Positions 43,822-53,470 of a stretch of 64,000 bases of DNA are shown here, in pieces. The first letter of the stretch is position 1, and the number at the start of each line of letters is the position of its first letter. Source of the stretch: CAIJMU01 sp035530275 (lineage in GTDB: Bacteria > Spirochaetota > Spirochaetia > Treponematales > Rectinemataceae); NCBI GenBank assembly GCA_035530275.1, contig DATKVC010000010.1, forward strand, positions 248,001 to 312,000. Reading direction: 5' to 3'. The notes beneath the pieces are model-generated. The model was not told the DNA's origin. It saw only the letters and a list, made by a program, of their open reading frames with translations, and did no database searches. The position numbers were made by a program, and so were the translations under genes.

Positions 43822-43899
43822 TGGGCCCGCGGAGTCAGCCATGGCCGACTTACGAAGAACGGCCGCGGCGGCTCGAGCGGCGACTCCGGCTGAGCGGAT

Positions 43900-43928
43900 T
43901 TGACGCCGCGCCGCCCGTGATAGAAAAT
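43900..43928 (+). promoter_or_regulatory. Weak candidate promoter of the chemoreceptor gene
   Basis: TTGACG (43900-43905), a 17-bp spacer and GAAAAT (43923-43928). The -10 is poor. No sigma-28 type motif (TAAA with GCCGATAA) is evident. Confidence 0.35.
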
Positions 43929-43971
43929 ACACAACTATAGCGCCGACGCTCGGCAAGGGGAGGAAGCTGCA

Positions 43972-46011
43972 ATGAAGAATTTGACGAGTCTCGGGTCACG
44001 GCTGGTTCTCGCGATATCCCTTCTCATCGTCGGCATCCTCGCCGCCGTCGGAACCATCATCTTCTTCGATTTCAGATCGACCCTCGACGAGGAACTCGGC
44101 AAGAACGCGATGACGACCACCTCGCTTCTCAAGCAGGAACTCGATTCATGGATCGGTACGAAGTATGGGATACTTCGCAGCCAGAAGGCGGTAGTCGAGG
44201 AATTCTTTCCCGACGGCAAGCCGATCCTCACATTCCTCCAAAAGGTTCTTCCCGAGGACAAGGACAACATGGAGGTCTACTGGGGCTCTGCGAAGCCTTT
44301 CAAGGATGGAGGACAGATGCTGCTGGCGACCGGCACCGCGCTGCCCGCGACCTACGACCAAACCATTCGAGCTTGGTATACTGCCGCCCAGGGAAGCCCC
44401 GACATAATCGCTACCGAACCCTATGTCGACGCGGGAACGGGAAAACTCGTCATCACCCTCGCCTTGGCTGTCAGCCCCCAACTTGGGGTAGCAGGAATAG
44501 ACCTCGAGCTGACCAGGATAGTCGGCATCGTCGCCGACAAGAGAATCTCGCGAGATGGAAAGACCTGGCTTATCAGCAAGGGCGGCAAGTTCATAACCAA
44601 TGAGGATGCGAAGCAGATTCTTCAGACAAGTCCCTTCGATTCCGGCCCTCTCGCGGCGGTCAAGACGCAGGTCCTCGGCAATGAGAGTTCCTTCGGAATC
44701 CTCCGCGGGAGTTCGACGTATTTCGCGTCTCGGAGCGTACCCTCTCTCCAGGCCATCCTTCTCACGACGGGCCCGCTCTCAAACATCTATGGGTCGCTCA
44801 CCGCCTTCCTCATGCGACTCCTCGTCGTGATGGTGCTGGCCGTCGCCATTTCCATCGCGATCGTGTTCTTCTATTCGCGCAGCATCTCACGGCCCCTCGG
44901 AGCGCTGACGAGCCTCGCGCGCCGCCTCTCGACAGGGGACCTTTCGGTCGAGGTCAACGCGACGATGCGCTCGCGACGGGACGAAATCGGAGAGCTGGCG
45001 GAAGCCTTCGGCAGCATGGCGGTCAGCATAGAAAGGGTCGTCGAAGGCGTCCAGGATTCGATAGCCATTCTCGCGAAGGGGGCCGAAGACCTGGCTACCT
45101 CGAGTTTCTCCCTTTCCGAAGGAGCCTCGGAGCAGGCGGCGAGCACGGAAGAAGTCTCCGCATCGCTCGAGGAGATGAGCGGGAACATCCGCAACAGCGC
45201 CGACAACGCGAAGCAGACCGAGGCGATCTCACTCAAGGCCTCCCGCGATACCGAGGATGGCTCCCACGCCGTCCTGGAGACGGTCGAGGCCATGAAGGAT
45301 ATATCCTCGCGCATTCTTATCATCGAGGAGATCGCGCGGCAAACCAATCTTCTCGCGCTGAACGCCGCCATCGAAGCCGCGCGGGCGGGCGAGGCGGGAA
45401 AAGGCTTCGCGGTCGTCGCGAGCGAGGTGCGCAAGCTCGCCGAACGATCGCAGAAGGCTGCGACCGAAATCAGCGAGCTTTCGGCCCGATCGATGTCGAT
45501 CGCCGAACGGGCCGGCTCCGTCTTGCGCAACATCGTGCCCGATATTCGCAAGACCTCCCAGCTTGTCCAGGAGATCTCAGCCTCGAGCAACGAGCAAAGC
45601 GCTGGGGCCGATCAGATCACCAAGGCCATCATGCAGCTCGACAAGGTCGTGCAGGCCAACGCCGGCTCGAGCGAACGCATAGCGTCGATGACGAAAGAAA
45701 TTTCCGAACTCTCCGAGGGCCTTTCGTCGCGAATCGCCTTCTTCCGGAGAACTCCGGAAAATACTAGGGCAGATGCAGCCCGAAGCGAGGCCCCCGAGGC
45801 CGTCGGCGGTCGCAAGGCTCGCGAAAAGCCGCCTAAGCCCGAATCTGCGCCCCGAACCGGGGCACATAAGAAGGCGACTGAGACGAAATCTCCGGCGCCA
45901 ACCCCTTCAGCGTCTGCGCGCGCAAAAGCCAAGGCCGAAGCGTCGGCGCGCCGCGAAACCGGTATGACCATCAAGAAGGACTGGAAGGACGAGGATTTCG
46001 AAGAATTCTAG
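43972..46011 (+). CDS. Methyl-accepting chemotaxis protein
   Basis: 679 aa transmembrane receptor. TM1 at about 9-32 (LVLAISLLIVGILAAVGTII), a dCache-like ligand domain (AWYTAAQGSPDIIATEPYVD, GVAGIDLELTRIVGIVADK), TM2 at about 280-302, HAMP (RSISRPLGALTSLARRLSTG), methylation helices and the signalling tip (IARQTNLLALNAAIEAARAG to VRKLAERS). After a Lys/Ala/Pro-rich linker the protein ends DEDFEEF, which fits the x-aromatic-x-x-aromatic pattern of CheR/CheB tethering pentapeptides. GGGGAGGAAG precedes the ATG. No che genes are nearby. Confidence 0.95.
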   Translation: MKNLTSLGSRLVLAISLLIVGILAAVGTIIFFDFRSTLDEELGKNAMTTTSLLKQELDSWIGTKYGILRSQKAVVEEFFPDGKPILTFLQKVLPEDKDNMEVYWGSAKPFKDGGQMLLATGTALPATYDQTIRAWYTAAQGSPDIIATEPYVDAGTGKLVITLALAVSPQLGVAGIDLELTRIVGIVADKRISRDGKTWLISKGGKFITNEDAKQILQTSPFDSGPLAAVKTQVLGNESSFGILRGSSTYFASRSVPSLQAILLTTGPLSNIYGSLTAFLMRLLVVMVLAVAISIAIVFFYSRSISRPLGALTSLARRLSTGDLSVEVNATMRSRRDEIGELAEAFGSMAVSIERVVEGVQDSIAILAKGAEDLATSSFSLSEGASEQAASTEEVSASLEEMSGNIRNSADNAKQTEAISLKASRDTEDGSHAVLETVEAMKDISSRILIIEEIARQTNLLALNAAIEAARAGEAGKGFAVVASEVRKLAERSQKAATEISELSARSMSIAERAGSVLRNIVPDIRKTSQLVQEISASSNEQSAGADQITKAIMQLDKVVQANAGSSERIASMTKEISELSEGLSSRIAFFRRTPENTRADAARSEAPEAVGGRKAREKPPKPESAPRTGAHKKATETKSPAPTPSASARAKAKAEASARRETGMTIKKDWKDEDFEEF

Positions 46012-46044
46012 AGATCAACACGAAGCGACGAGCGCTATCGTTCC

Positions 46045-49000
46045 TCATTCCCATCGTCGCAGGCTGCCTCGATCGGCCTCGAAGCCACGCTCGAGGATGA
46101 GAGATGCAATCGGCGATTGCATAGCCGCGACGCCGTCAATCGTCTCGAGTCGCAACCTTCCCACCGAAGCGACCCAGACCTCGACGATGGATCGAAGTTC
46201 TTCGTCCTTCAGCCCCTTATCGAACTCGAGAGCCTTGCCCGATCTGCGCGTCAGCGCGACCACCCGCCCCCCGACGAGGCAGACGGATACTGTGGAGGAC
46301 CGAGGCGCAACTAGGCCGACCCTGCCTGCGGCGGGGAATCCGCAGGGACTCGCGGGATCGAGGGCGGAAAGCCAAAGAGGGCGAAAGGTTTCGGGTTCCT
46401 CGTTGCGTCGCAGATAGGCCAAGCCTTCCGGCCCGACGAACTGCGGGGCCGGTGCATCCTCGAAAAAATAGCCCGAGACGAGTTCGCCAGCGAGCTCCAT
46501 CCGTCTCATGCAGGCGAAAAGCCGCTGCCAGGAGAGAAAAGGGAGTTCGCGCTCGAGGAGGGGGCGGAGAAGGATGCCGTAGCGGCCGAGGAGGATTCTG
46601 ATTCTCCCTCGGTCGAGTTCCTCGTCATCGAGGACATCGCCTTCCGAATCGGGGATGCCGATAGCGCTCCACATTCCCTCGACGGGAGGGCCGGCCCGCC
46701 AACGATGCCGAAAGGAAAGCGGCATCCCGCTGCCGGCGCGACGTGACCCCGCGCCGGGGGATGGAAGGCCCTCGGTTCGACCATCGACGAGCTTTCTGCC
46801 GAAACCGTTTCCCATGGCGCGGATGAGCGAAGAGAAGGAGTCGGATGCGATCTTCCCTTCCCATGCCTCCTTCCACAGCGTTAGGGCGAAATCCCTCGAG
46901 CTCAAATTCGTCTTTTCACGGAGAGCCCAAAAATCCGCCGGAACCGAATCGGCGGGAATGATCGTGGATGCCTGGACCTTGTTCGCGAACAGCTCATAGC
47001 TCCATGCATCGCTCAGGGCGACCGATTCCTTTCCCGTGCCGAACCAGAGCCAGCCTCCGGTATCAACGAGGGCGTCGACCGAGGCGAGCCAGCCCGGACC
47101 GAGTCTCGCGGGGAGTATCGAATCCCTGAGCGCTGAAACAGGCGCGGGATAGCCGGCTATCTTGCGGAGCGATTCCTCGGGAGGATTGCCGCTGGACTCC
47201 CCTCCCCCCTCCAAGCCCTGGGTCTTCGCGACCAAGCGAAAAAGGGAGACGAGGGGGCGGGCCGCGATGGAGGGGCGCGCCGCCGCCCGGCCGATCCGCA
47301 AAATGCTCTCATAATTATATCGATCTACTACGGATTCGCCCCCTCCTCGCACGAGCAGACCCCTGACCAAGGTCCCCTCTTCGACCAAGGCTTCCGCGAC
47401 GACCTCGAATTCTTCCCGGCCGATGCCGAACAAGGCTTCGACGGTCCCGGCTTCGACCGGCCCCTCGAAACGCAGCCATTCGGAAAGGCAGGCGCCGGCA
47501 TCATCCGTAAGCTCCTTCCTCCGGGCGGCCGTTGCGACGAGGTCGCATGAGCCTCCTTGAAGGCGGAACCTCTCGAGGCGGCCGCCGGCGCTTTCGTCCT
47601 CCAAGAGCGAGCCCTCGAGACCGCCATAGGAGGCGAGCTCGGACAATTCGCCTTGGGTCACCGCGACACGTTCGTCTATCCAGGCCGCAAGCTCGATGAG
47701 ATTTTCGGGCGCCCATCCGGGCAGGAGTCTTTTTCTCTTGCGTACGAAGGCCTCGACGAGGACCGGATCGAGAAGCGGTCTATGCCGAGGCGAATCGAGG
47801 GCCAGGGAAACGGCATCCGTCGAAACGGTCGCCCGGTCGCCGCGAATATCGTCCGCCCGGTACATCAAATCGCCCTCGCGGAGCCATGCGGCGCCCGAGG
47901 CGAAGGGCGAGGGATGGTCGGTAAAAAAGGACCCGATTTCGATGCTGCCTTCTGAGAGTTCGGAGAGGAAGGCGGCAAGTCCCTCCAGATCGATCTGGTC
48001 GATGAGGACGGTCCTCCAGGTTTCGAGGGTAACGGGGAAATTTTCCTTGTCGCGGACGGCCGCGAAGAGCCGGGTCGCGCGAAGCCTGGTCCTCCATAGG
48101 GGCTGCCTTTTTCTTCCCCCACCCCTCGGCAGGAGGAGGGCCCTGCCAGCGTTTTCGCGGAAGGCGGAGGCGAAGAGGCCCGAGGATTCGAGGCGCGTCC
48201 TGAGAAGGGCCTCGAGGCGCGATCGCTCGCCGACGCCGCGCAGGATGGCGGTAAGGCCTTCGACGAGAGCCGCGTCCCCCCTTCGCCCGGGTACGAGTAC
48301 CAGGACGCCCTCGTTGTCCGCATGCACCTGCACATCCCCCAGGCCTTCCTCGGCGAAGGCCGCCGCGATGACGAAAGCGAGACCCTCGTTGACGCGTCCT
48401 CCTCGAAAATCGTGGACGAGGAGGGCGGCATCCCCCTCCGATGCATTCCCTCCCATCACCTCGATGGCGATCCTTTTCGAAGTAGGCAGGGGCACGGCTC
48501 CCTGGGCCTTCCTTTGCGCGGATAGGAATTTGCCCAGCTCGGCGACGGCGTCCTCGGAAAATGCGCATTCTTCCTCGAGAAATCGTCCGAAATCGGTTTC
48601 GCTCACCGAAAGCTCAAGCCTGTCGAGGAGATCGAGGAGGCCTCGGGCGAGTTCTCGGCTCGCGTGGAGTGGTCCCCCCTTCCAAAAAGGTATGAAGTCT
48701 GCCGGTCTGTCGAGGGGAAGCACGGTCACGGCCTCGGCTCCGATGTCGACAATCCTCCAGGATTGGCTTCCCAGGGTGAAGGCGTCGCCCTTCTTCCTTT
48801 CGAAAACGAATTCCTCGTCGAGCTCGCCGATCCGCTTGCCGTCGCGGGCGAGCCGCATGCTATAGAGCCCCCTGTCGGGGATGGTTCCACTCGATGTCCA
48901 GAGGAGTCGCGACGCGCCGCGCAGGGCATGGACCGAGCCGCTGGCGACGTCGAGGATTACGCGGGGCTCGAGTTCTCTCAACCCGGCTCCCCCCTCCGAG

Positions 49001-50442
49001 GGGGCCCAGCGTCCGCGGAGGAGGTCCAGGGTACCGTCGAACAGACTTCGCGGCAAATCGACAAATGATGACATACTTAGTACGATATCGTACAAGGCGT
49101 CGGGGGATCGCGGATTCTCTGTCGCGAGGGAGAGCAGGACCTGGGAGAGCAGGTCGAGGGGGTTGCGGGGAGGATCGATTTCTTCGATAGAGCCCTTCCG
49201 CGCCTCGCGGACGACCGTCGCGGCGTTCAGCAGTTCGAGGCCGTGGAAGGGCAGGATTTCCACCCGCGAGGTCCTGCCGACCCCATGCCCCGAACGGCCC
49301 GCCCGCTGGAGGGCTTGGGCGATGGAGGGAGGCGCGCCCGCGAGGACCACCTTGTCGACGGAGCCCACGTCGATGCCGAGTTCGAGGGAGCCCGTCGCCA
49401 CAACCCCTGAAAGTTCTCCTGCCTTCAGCCTCGATTCCACCTGCTCCCTGATCTCGCGCGAGAGGGAACCGTGGTGGGCCCAGACGATCGACTCCTCGGC
49501 GCCTCGCCGCGCGGCCTCCTCGTTCAGGAGGAATGCGAGGCGTTCGGCTCTCCGCCTCGCGTCGCAAAATATCATCGTCGTCCGGGCTCCCTCCATCCGC
49601 TCAAGCAATGCGGGAACGAGAGCCGCGTAGCGCGATTCTATTTCGGTAGCCGGGACTCCGGACTGGGAGACAGCCGGGCTGGGCCAGGACACGAGGAATT
49701 CGATGTCTTTCGCCACCCGCGGGGCGACGAGGCTCACCGCGCGGGGCACCAGCTGGGCTCCCCTGCCCGCCTCTCCGACGAGCCTTCGGGCTCCGAACCA
49801 TTCGGCGATCCTTGCGGCGGGCCTGAGTGTCGCAGACAGGGCGACGCGCTGGAATTCCCCCGCCAAGAGTACCAGGCGGCCGAGGCTCGCCATGAGGTGG
49901 GCTCCTCGCTTGGTTCCGGCCACCGCGTGGATCTCGTCGACGATGACGAATCGTATGGAGGCGAGGATGGGGCGTGCCCTCGGCGAATCGAGGAGGATGG
50001 CGAGGCTTTCAGGCGTCGTACAGAGGATGGAGGGAGGCCGAGTTAGAAAACGTCTTCGCGCAGTCTCCGAGGTATCGCCCGATCGCGTTTCCGCAGCGAC
50101 GCTTGGCAGAAAAAGGCTCCGTCTCTTGGCCAAGGCCGCAATTTCCTCGATCGGCTCGAGCAAGTTGCGGCGAATGTCCTCGTTGAGGGCCTTGAGAGGG
50201 GATACATACAGGACCGAAAGCGAGCGCGGATCGTAGGTCTCATCGTAGAGTCGCGACAGGGCGAGGAGGAAGGCCGCGAAGGTCTTGCCATTGCCCGTCG
50301 GGGCCTCGGCGAGGACATGTTCGCCCCTGCCGAGGGCCGCCCAGACCTCGGACTGAACGGGGGTCGGCGCATCGAAGCGAGACTGGAACCATTCGGACAC
50401 CAGGGGATGGAAGTTTCGAAGCGGGCCTTCGGCGTCGTTCAC
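46045..50442 (-). CDS. lhr: Large Lhr-type DEAD/DEAH superfamily helicase
   Basis: 1465 aa, the long Lhr form. Core: APTPVQSEVWAALGRGEHVL, EAPTGNGKTFAAFLLAL (Walker A), YVSPLKALNEDIRRNL, FVIVDEIHAVAGTKRGAHL (DEIH), VALSATLRPAARIAEWFG, VVATGSLELGIDVGSVDKVV and QRAGRSGHGVG, then the Lhr winged-helix/beta-barrel module. The following 700 residues are the extended C-terminal region found in bacterial long Lhr; the DNA-glycosylase/deglycosylase function of that region in E. coli is not assumed. GTG start at 50442 overlaps the nrdR stop (GTGA). Confidence 0.92.
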   Translation of the reverse strand: MNDAEGPLRNFHPLVSEWFQSRFDAPTPVQSEVWAALGRGEHVLAEAPTGNGKTFAAFLLALSRLYDETYDPRSLSVLYVSPLKALNEDIRRNLLEPIEEIAALAKRRSLFLPSVAAETRSGDTSETARRRFLTRPPSILCTTPESLAILLDSPRARPILASIRFVIVDEIHAVAGTKRGAHLMASLGRLVLLAGEFQRVALSATLRPAARIAEWFGARRLVGEAGRGAQLVPRAVSLVAPRVAKDIEFLVSWPSPAVSQSGVPATEIESRYAALVPALLERMEGARTTMIFCDARRRAERLAFLLNEEAARRGAEESIVWAHHGSLSREIREQVESRLKAGELSGVVATGSLELGIDVGSVDKVVLAGAPPSIAQALQRAGRSGHGVGRTSRVEILPFHGLELLNAATVVREARKGSIEEIDPPRNPLDLLSQVLLSLATENPRSPDALYDIVLSMSSFVDLPRSLFDGTLDLLRGRWAPSEGGAGLRELEPRVILDVASGSVHALRGASRLLWTSSGTIPDRGLYSMRLARDGKRIGELDEEFVFERKKGDAFTLGSQSWRIVDIGAEAVTVLPLDRPADFIPFWKGGPLHASRELARGLLDLLDRLELSVSETDFGRFLEEECAFSEDAVAELGKFLSAQRKAQGAVPLPTSKRIAIEVMGGNASEGDAALLVHDFRGGRVNEGLAFVIAAAFAEEGLGDVQVHADNEGVLVLVPGRRGDAALVEGLTAILRGVGERSRLEALLRTRLESSGLFASAFRENAGRALLLPRGGGRKRQPLWRTRLRATRLFAAVRDKENFPVTLETWRTVLIDQIDLEGLAAFLSELSEGSIEIGSFFTDHPSPFASGAAWLREGDLMYRADDIRGDRATVSTDAVSLALDSPRHRPLLDPVLVEAFVRKRKRLLPGWAPENLIELAAWIDERVAVTQGELSELASYGGLEGSLLEDESAGGRLERFRLQGGSCDLVATAARRKELTDDAGACLSEWLRFEGPVEAGTVEALFGIGREEFEVVAEALVEEGTLVRGLLVRGGGESVVDRYNYESILRIGRAAARPSIAARPLVSLFRLVAKTQGLEGGGESSGNPPEESLRKIAGYPAPVSALRDSILPARLGPGWLASVDALVDTGGWLWFGTGKESVALSDAWSYELFANKVQASTIIPADSVPADFWALREKTNLSSRDFALTLWKEAWEGKIASDSFSSLIRAMGNGFGRKLVDGRTEGLPSPGAGSRRAGSGMPLSFRHRWRAGPPVEGMWSAIGIPDSEGDVLDDEELDRGRIRILLGRYGILLRPLLERELPFLSWQRLFACMRRMELAGELVSGYFFEDAPAPQFVGPEGLAYLRRNEEPETFRPLWLSALDPASPCGFPAAGRVGLVAPRSSTVSVCLVGGRVVALTRRSGKALEFDKGLKDEELRSIVEVWVASVGRLRLETIDGVAAMQSPIASLILERGFEADRGSLRRWE

Positions 50443-51068
50443 GGTTCGAAGAGGGAATCCCTGGCTCCGCGCTGAGCCGCGGCCGGACGCGTCTCAGCCG
50501 AAGGTTTGACCGAGGAAGCCGACCGATCGGAGGGCGGAGACGCCGCTGCGCCGCCGGTGGAAGGCTCCTGAACCTTGGCCTTGGCTGCGGCCTGAGGCTG
50601 TGAAAGGGCCGTTTCCTTGACAAGGCCTTCGATCACCTCGAGGAACTCCTCGAGGGTCTCGAACTTGCGATATACGGAGGCGAAACGGACATAGGCGACC
50701 TTGTCGAGGGAATAGAGCTTCGCGAGCACCATCTCACCCAACTCGGTGGTGGTGATTTCGTTGACGGCCTTGCCGCGCATGGCCGCCTCGTCCTCGATTT
50801 CATTCACGAGATTCTCGATTGAAAGCTGGGAGACCGGTCGCTTTTCCAGGGCTCGCGCGACGCCCTTTTCCAGTTTGGAGCGCTCGAAGGGCTCGCGCCT
50901 CCCGTCGCGCTTTACCACCATCAGCGGCTTTTCCTCGATGCGCTCGTAGCTCGTAAAGCGAAAACCGCAGGCCAGGCACTCCCTGCGTCGGCGGATCGAC
51001 TCGCCGTTGGCGAGGGTGCGGGAATCGACGACCTTGTCGTCGTCGCTTCCGCAATGGGGGCAACGCAT
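50439..51068 (-). CDS. nrdR: Transcriptional repressor NrdR with extended C-terminus
   Basis: Represses ribonucleotide reductase genes in response to ATP/dATP. The zinc ribbon is CPHCGSDDDKVVDSR with CLACGFRF (Cys3, 6, 31, 34), followed by the ATP-cone (VVKRDGRREPFERSKLEKGV to FASVYRKFETLEEFL). After about residue 150 a 55-residue Ala/Ser/Pro-rich tail is added; typical NrdR is 150-160 aa. AAGGAGG is 6 bases upstream of the ATG. No nrd genes or NrdR boxes were seen in the window. Confidence 0.95.
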   Translation of the reverse strand: MRCPHCGSDDDKVVDSRTLANGESIRRRRECLACGFRFTSYERIEEKPLMVVKRDGRREPFERSKLEKGVARALEKRPVSQLSIENLVNEIEDEAAMRGKAVNEITTTELGEMVLAKLYSLDKVAYVRFASVYRKFETLEEFLEVIEGLVKETALSQPQAAAKAKVQEPSTGGAAASPPSDRSASSVKPSAETRPAAAQRGARDSLFEP

Positions 51069-51086
51069 CGGGATCCTCCTTGTCTG

Positions 51087-51115
51087 AGCCTAGCTTCCCA
51101 GGCTGGGCTTGACAA
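51087..51115 (-). promoter_or_regulatory. sigma-70 type promoter of nrdR-lhr
   Basis: Minus strand TTGTCA (51110-51115), a 17-bp spacer and TAGGCT (51087-51092). Places the start about 10-15 bases before AAGGAGG. Confidence 0.6.
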
Positions 51116-51159
51116 GCATTCGCGTCGTCTCGACCTCGAGTCTCCGGCGATGCCGCCCC

Positions 51160-51187
51160 TTGCCAGATTCGAAAAGACGGCTACACT
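51160..51187 (+). promoter_or_regulatory. Promoter of the prenyltransferase gene (leaderless type)
   Basis: TTGCCA (51160-51165), a 16-bp spacer and TACACT (51182-51187), ending 9 bases before the ATG at 51197. No Shine-Dalgarno between them. Confidence 0.5.
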
Positions 51188-51196
51188 GACTTCCCC

Positions 51197-52081
51197 ATGG
51201 GATTTCGGTCGACCCTCGTTCACCTTCGCTTTCCTTTTTCTTTCTTTCTCTTCCCCATCTGGCTCGCCGCCGTCTCCGCGGCGAGGGAAGTCGATCCGCT
51301 CCGCTGCCTCGCGAGTTTCTTCATACTCCACCTCCTTCTCTATCCCGCGAGCAATGGTTTCAACAGTTATTACGACCGCGACGAGGGGCCGATCGGCGGC
51401 CTCGCCAAGCCGCCCCCGGTAGGCGCGGATCTTCTCGCCGCCTCACTGATCCTCGATTTCCTCGCCCTTGTCGCGGGCCTGACCCTGCTCGGACCCTTAT
51501 TCATGGGAGGCTTGATCGTCTACGGCCTCGCGTCGAAGCTCTACTCTTGGGACAAAACCCGCATCAAGGCGCGCCCGATCGCCGGTTGGCTCTTGATCGG
51601 CATCGGCCAAGGCGGACTCACCTTCCTGCTCGTCGTGGCGAGCATCGGCAAGGCGGGTCTAGCGGGTATAGGCGGCGAGACCCTCCTCGAGTCCCTCGCC
51701 GCCACGGCCCTCCTCCTCGGGGTCTATCCTCTCACGCAGATCTACCAGCATGAGGAAGACGCCCGCCGGGGGGATCTCACCATCAGCCGCCTCGTGGGCA
51801 TTCCGGGAAGTTTCATCCTTTCGGGCGTCTTTCTCGGCATCGGCATACTCGGCCTCGGCGCCTTCGTCGCCATGCGAGGCGGGGCGCCTTGGACCCTTGC
51901 CTATCTCGGGATTCAACTTCCAGCGACGATATATTTCATTGTTTGGTTCGCCCGGACGCTTCGCGACCCGGCCATGGCCGATTTCCGCCACGCGATGAGG
52001 ATGAACCTTCTCGCCTCGGGCTGCCTCAGTTTATTCTTCATTATCCGCCTCGCCGCGGGCGGACTTTCCATCGCGGCATGA
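51197..52081 (+). CDS. UbiA-family prenyltransferase-like membrane protein
   Basis: 294 aa with about eight membrane helices. The first Asp-rich loop reads NGFNSYYDRDEGPIGG (an NxxxDxxxD-type motif) and the second YQHEEDARRGDLTISRLVG, both in the usual places for UbiA enzymes that attach prenyl chains to aromatic or other acceptors. The substrate cannot be deduced; no quinone or haem genes are nearby. Followed 13 bases later by the rubredoxin-membrane fusion, so the two may be one unit. No Shine-Dalgarno. Confidence 0.8.
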   Translation: MGFRSTLVHLRFPFSFFLFPIWLAAVSAAREVDPLRCLASFFILHLLLYPASNGFNSYYDRDEGPIGGLAKPPPVGADLLAASLILDFLALVAGLTLLGPLFMGGLIVYGLASKLYSWDKTRIKARPIAGWLLIGIGQGGLTFLLVVASIGKAGLAGIGGETLLESLAATALLLGVYPLTQIYQHEEDARRGDLTISRLVGIPGSFILSGVFLGIGILGLGAFVAMRGGAPWTLAYLGIQLPATIYFIVWFARTLRDPAMADFRHAMRMNLLASGCLSLFFIIRLAAGGLSIAA

Positions 52082-52094
52082 AAGGAGTCGAACC

Positions 52095-52655
52095 ATGTCA
52101 TCACTCGTGAGATGCAAGGCCTGCGGATACATCATGGAAGCGGCCGACCTCGGGGAGGTCTGCCCCGCTTGCGGCGTGCCGGCGAGGCAATTCGAGCCCT
52201 ATGACGATAAGGTCAGCGAGAAACGCAGAAGGCTTCTCGATCTCCACATCCACCCGGTCATCGTCCACGCGCCCCAGGCCTTCGCCCTTGCCCTCGTCGT
52301 CCTCGCCATCATCATCGCCTTTTCGGTTGATGGTTTCAGGACCCTAGTCACCGACACGGCAAGGAGTCTGGGCGTCGCCCTGCCTCTCACCGTCTTGGCG
52401 GCCTTCGTCTCCGGTCAGGCCGACGCCAAGCTCCGCTTTCGCAAGACGACGACGCCCATTCTCCTGAGGAAAAAGCGCTATGCTTCCCTCTTTTTCGTTT
52501 TCTCGCTCTTGGTGGCGTGGATGGCCCTGATGTCTCCCCTCGACAACCTTCTCACTGTGGCGATTTTCGGCCTTCTCTCCGCCGCGTCCCTCGGCTGCGG
52601 CGCAATGCTCGGCATACTCGGCACCCCTCTCCTCGTGGCGAAATTCCCAGGTTAG
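52095..52655 (+). CDS. Rubredoxin-like domain fused to a four-helix membrane domain
   Basis: 186 aa. N-terminal rubredoxin-type knuckles CKACGY and CPACGVP (Cys7, 10, 23, 26) resemble the short rubredoxin module of rubrerythrins. The rest has four membrane helices (FALALVVLAIIIAF, LGVALPLTVLAAFVSG, YASLFFVFSLLVAWMAL, FGLLSAASLGCGAMLG) with a HIHPVIVHAPQ segment resembling DUF2231-type membrane domains. The His residues could bind haem. AAAGGAG lies upstream. Probable membrane-bound electron carrier; partner unknown. Confidence 0.75.
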   Translation: MSSLVRCKACGYIMEAADLGEVCPACGVPARQFEPYDDKVSEKRRRLLDLHIHPVIVHAPQAFALALVVLAIIIAFSVDGFRTLVTDTARSLGVALPLTVLAAFVSGQADAKLRFRKTTTPILLRKKRYASLFFVFSLLVAWMALMSPLDNLLTVAIFGLLSAASLGCGAMLGILGTPLLVAKFPG

Positions 52656-52663
52656 TCGGGGGG

Positions 52664-53461
52664 TCAATCCTCGTCGCTTCCGAGCTTCCGTACGAGGACC
52701 GCATACATCGGTCCGGCCCCGGCTGCGCGATCGGGGAGCAGGGCCGAGCCGAGGCTTCGCGCTTCCCAAATCGGTCCCAGAGGAGCCTCGAATGACGCAG
52801 CCGCGCCGGCGCGACGCGCGAGTCTCGCCGCTACTCCTTCGTTCTCTTCAGGCGAAAGGGCGCAAGTGGAATAGACGAGGGAGCCGCCGGGCCTCAGCAT
52901 GATGAAGGCCGCGGAGAGCAGGGCCCATTGCCTCCTCGCGAGGGCGAGGGGACGGGCGGGACTCCAGGCTTCGATCGCCTTTCGGTCGCCGAGCACATGG
53001 CGCTCGCTCGAACAGGGGGCGTCGAGAAGGATGGCTGCGAAGCGCCCCTCGTTGCGGCGGCACATGGCTGCGGCGTCTTCGCCCGACACCCGGACTCGCG
53101 AGCGTAGCCCGGGAGGAAGATGGCGATCGAGGGCCTCGGAGAGTCGTCTTCGCCTATCGGATGAGAGTTCGTTGGCGACGATGCTGGCGCCGGGCGGGAG
53201 GCGCGAGGCGAGGACGAGGGTCTTGCCCCCGGGAGCCGCGCAGGCGTCGAGAATTTCTCCCTCCGCAAGGGGGAGGAGGGTGGCCACCTCGACCGAAGCC
53301 TTGTCGAGGAAGTAGGGTTCGCAGCCGGGAGAGGCGATAAAGGGCAAGGGAGCGGAAGGGCCTTCGAGAGCCGCCGCAAGGGCAGGCCAGCGATCGCCGA
53401 AAAGGCCGCGGTAGCGCGCATCGAAGGCCTCTGGGCCCGTGGCGGGTTTTTCCTTGCTCAT
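52664..53461 (-). CDS. RsmB/NOP-family RNA m5C methyltransferase
   Basis: 265 aa catalytic domain only. ILDACAAPGGKTLVLASRL (SAM motif I), SIVANELSSDRRRRL, FAAILLDAPCSSERHVLG (motif IV with Cys) and GGSLVYSTCALSPEENEGVA (motif VI with the nucleophile Cys). The NusB-like N-terminal domain of RsmB is absent, so the RNA target could be rRNA or tRNA. The ATG at 53461 has no Shine-Dalgarno; TAGAAT lies 9 bases upstream. It is convergent with the rubredoxin-fusion gene. Confidence 0.9.
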   Translation of the reverse strand: MSKEKPATGPEAFDARYRGLFGDRWPALAAALEGPSAPLPFIASPGCEPYFLDKASVEVATLLPLAEGEILDACAAPGGKTLVLASRLPPGASIVANELSSDRRRRLSEALDRHLPPGLRSRVRVSGEDAAAMCRRNEGRFAAILLDAPCSSERHVLGDRKAIEAWSPARPLALARRQWALLSAAFIMLRPGGSLVYSTCALSPEENEGVAARLARRAGAAASFEAPLGPIWEARSLGSALLPDRAAGAGPMYAVLVRKLGSDED

Positions 53462-53470
53462 CAACCGGGG

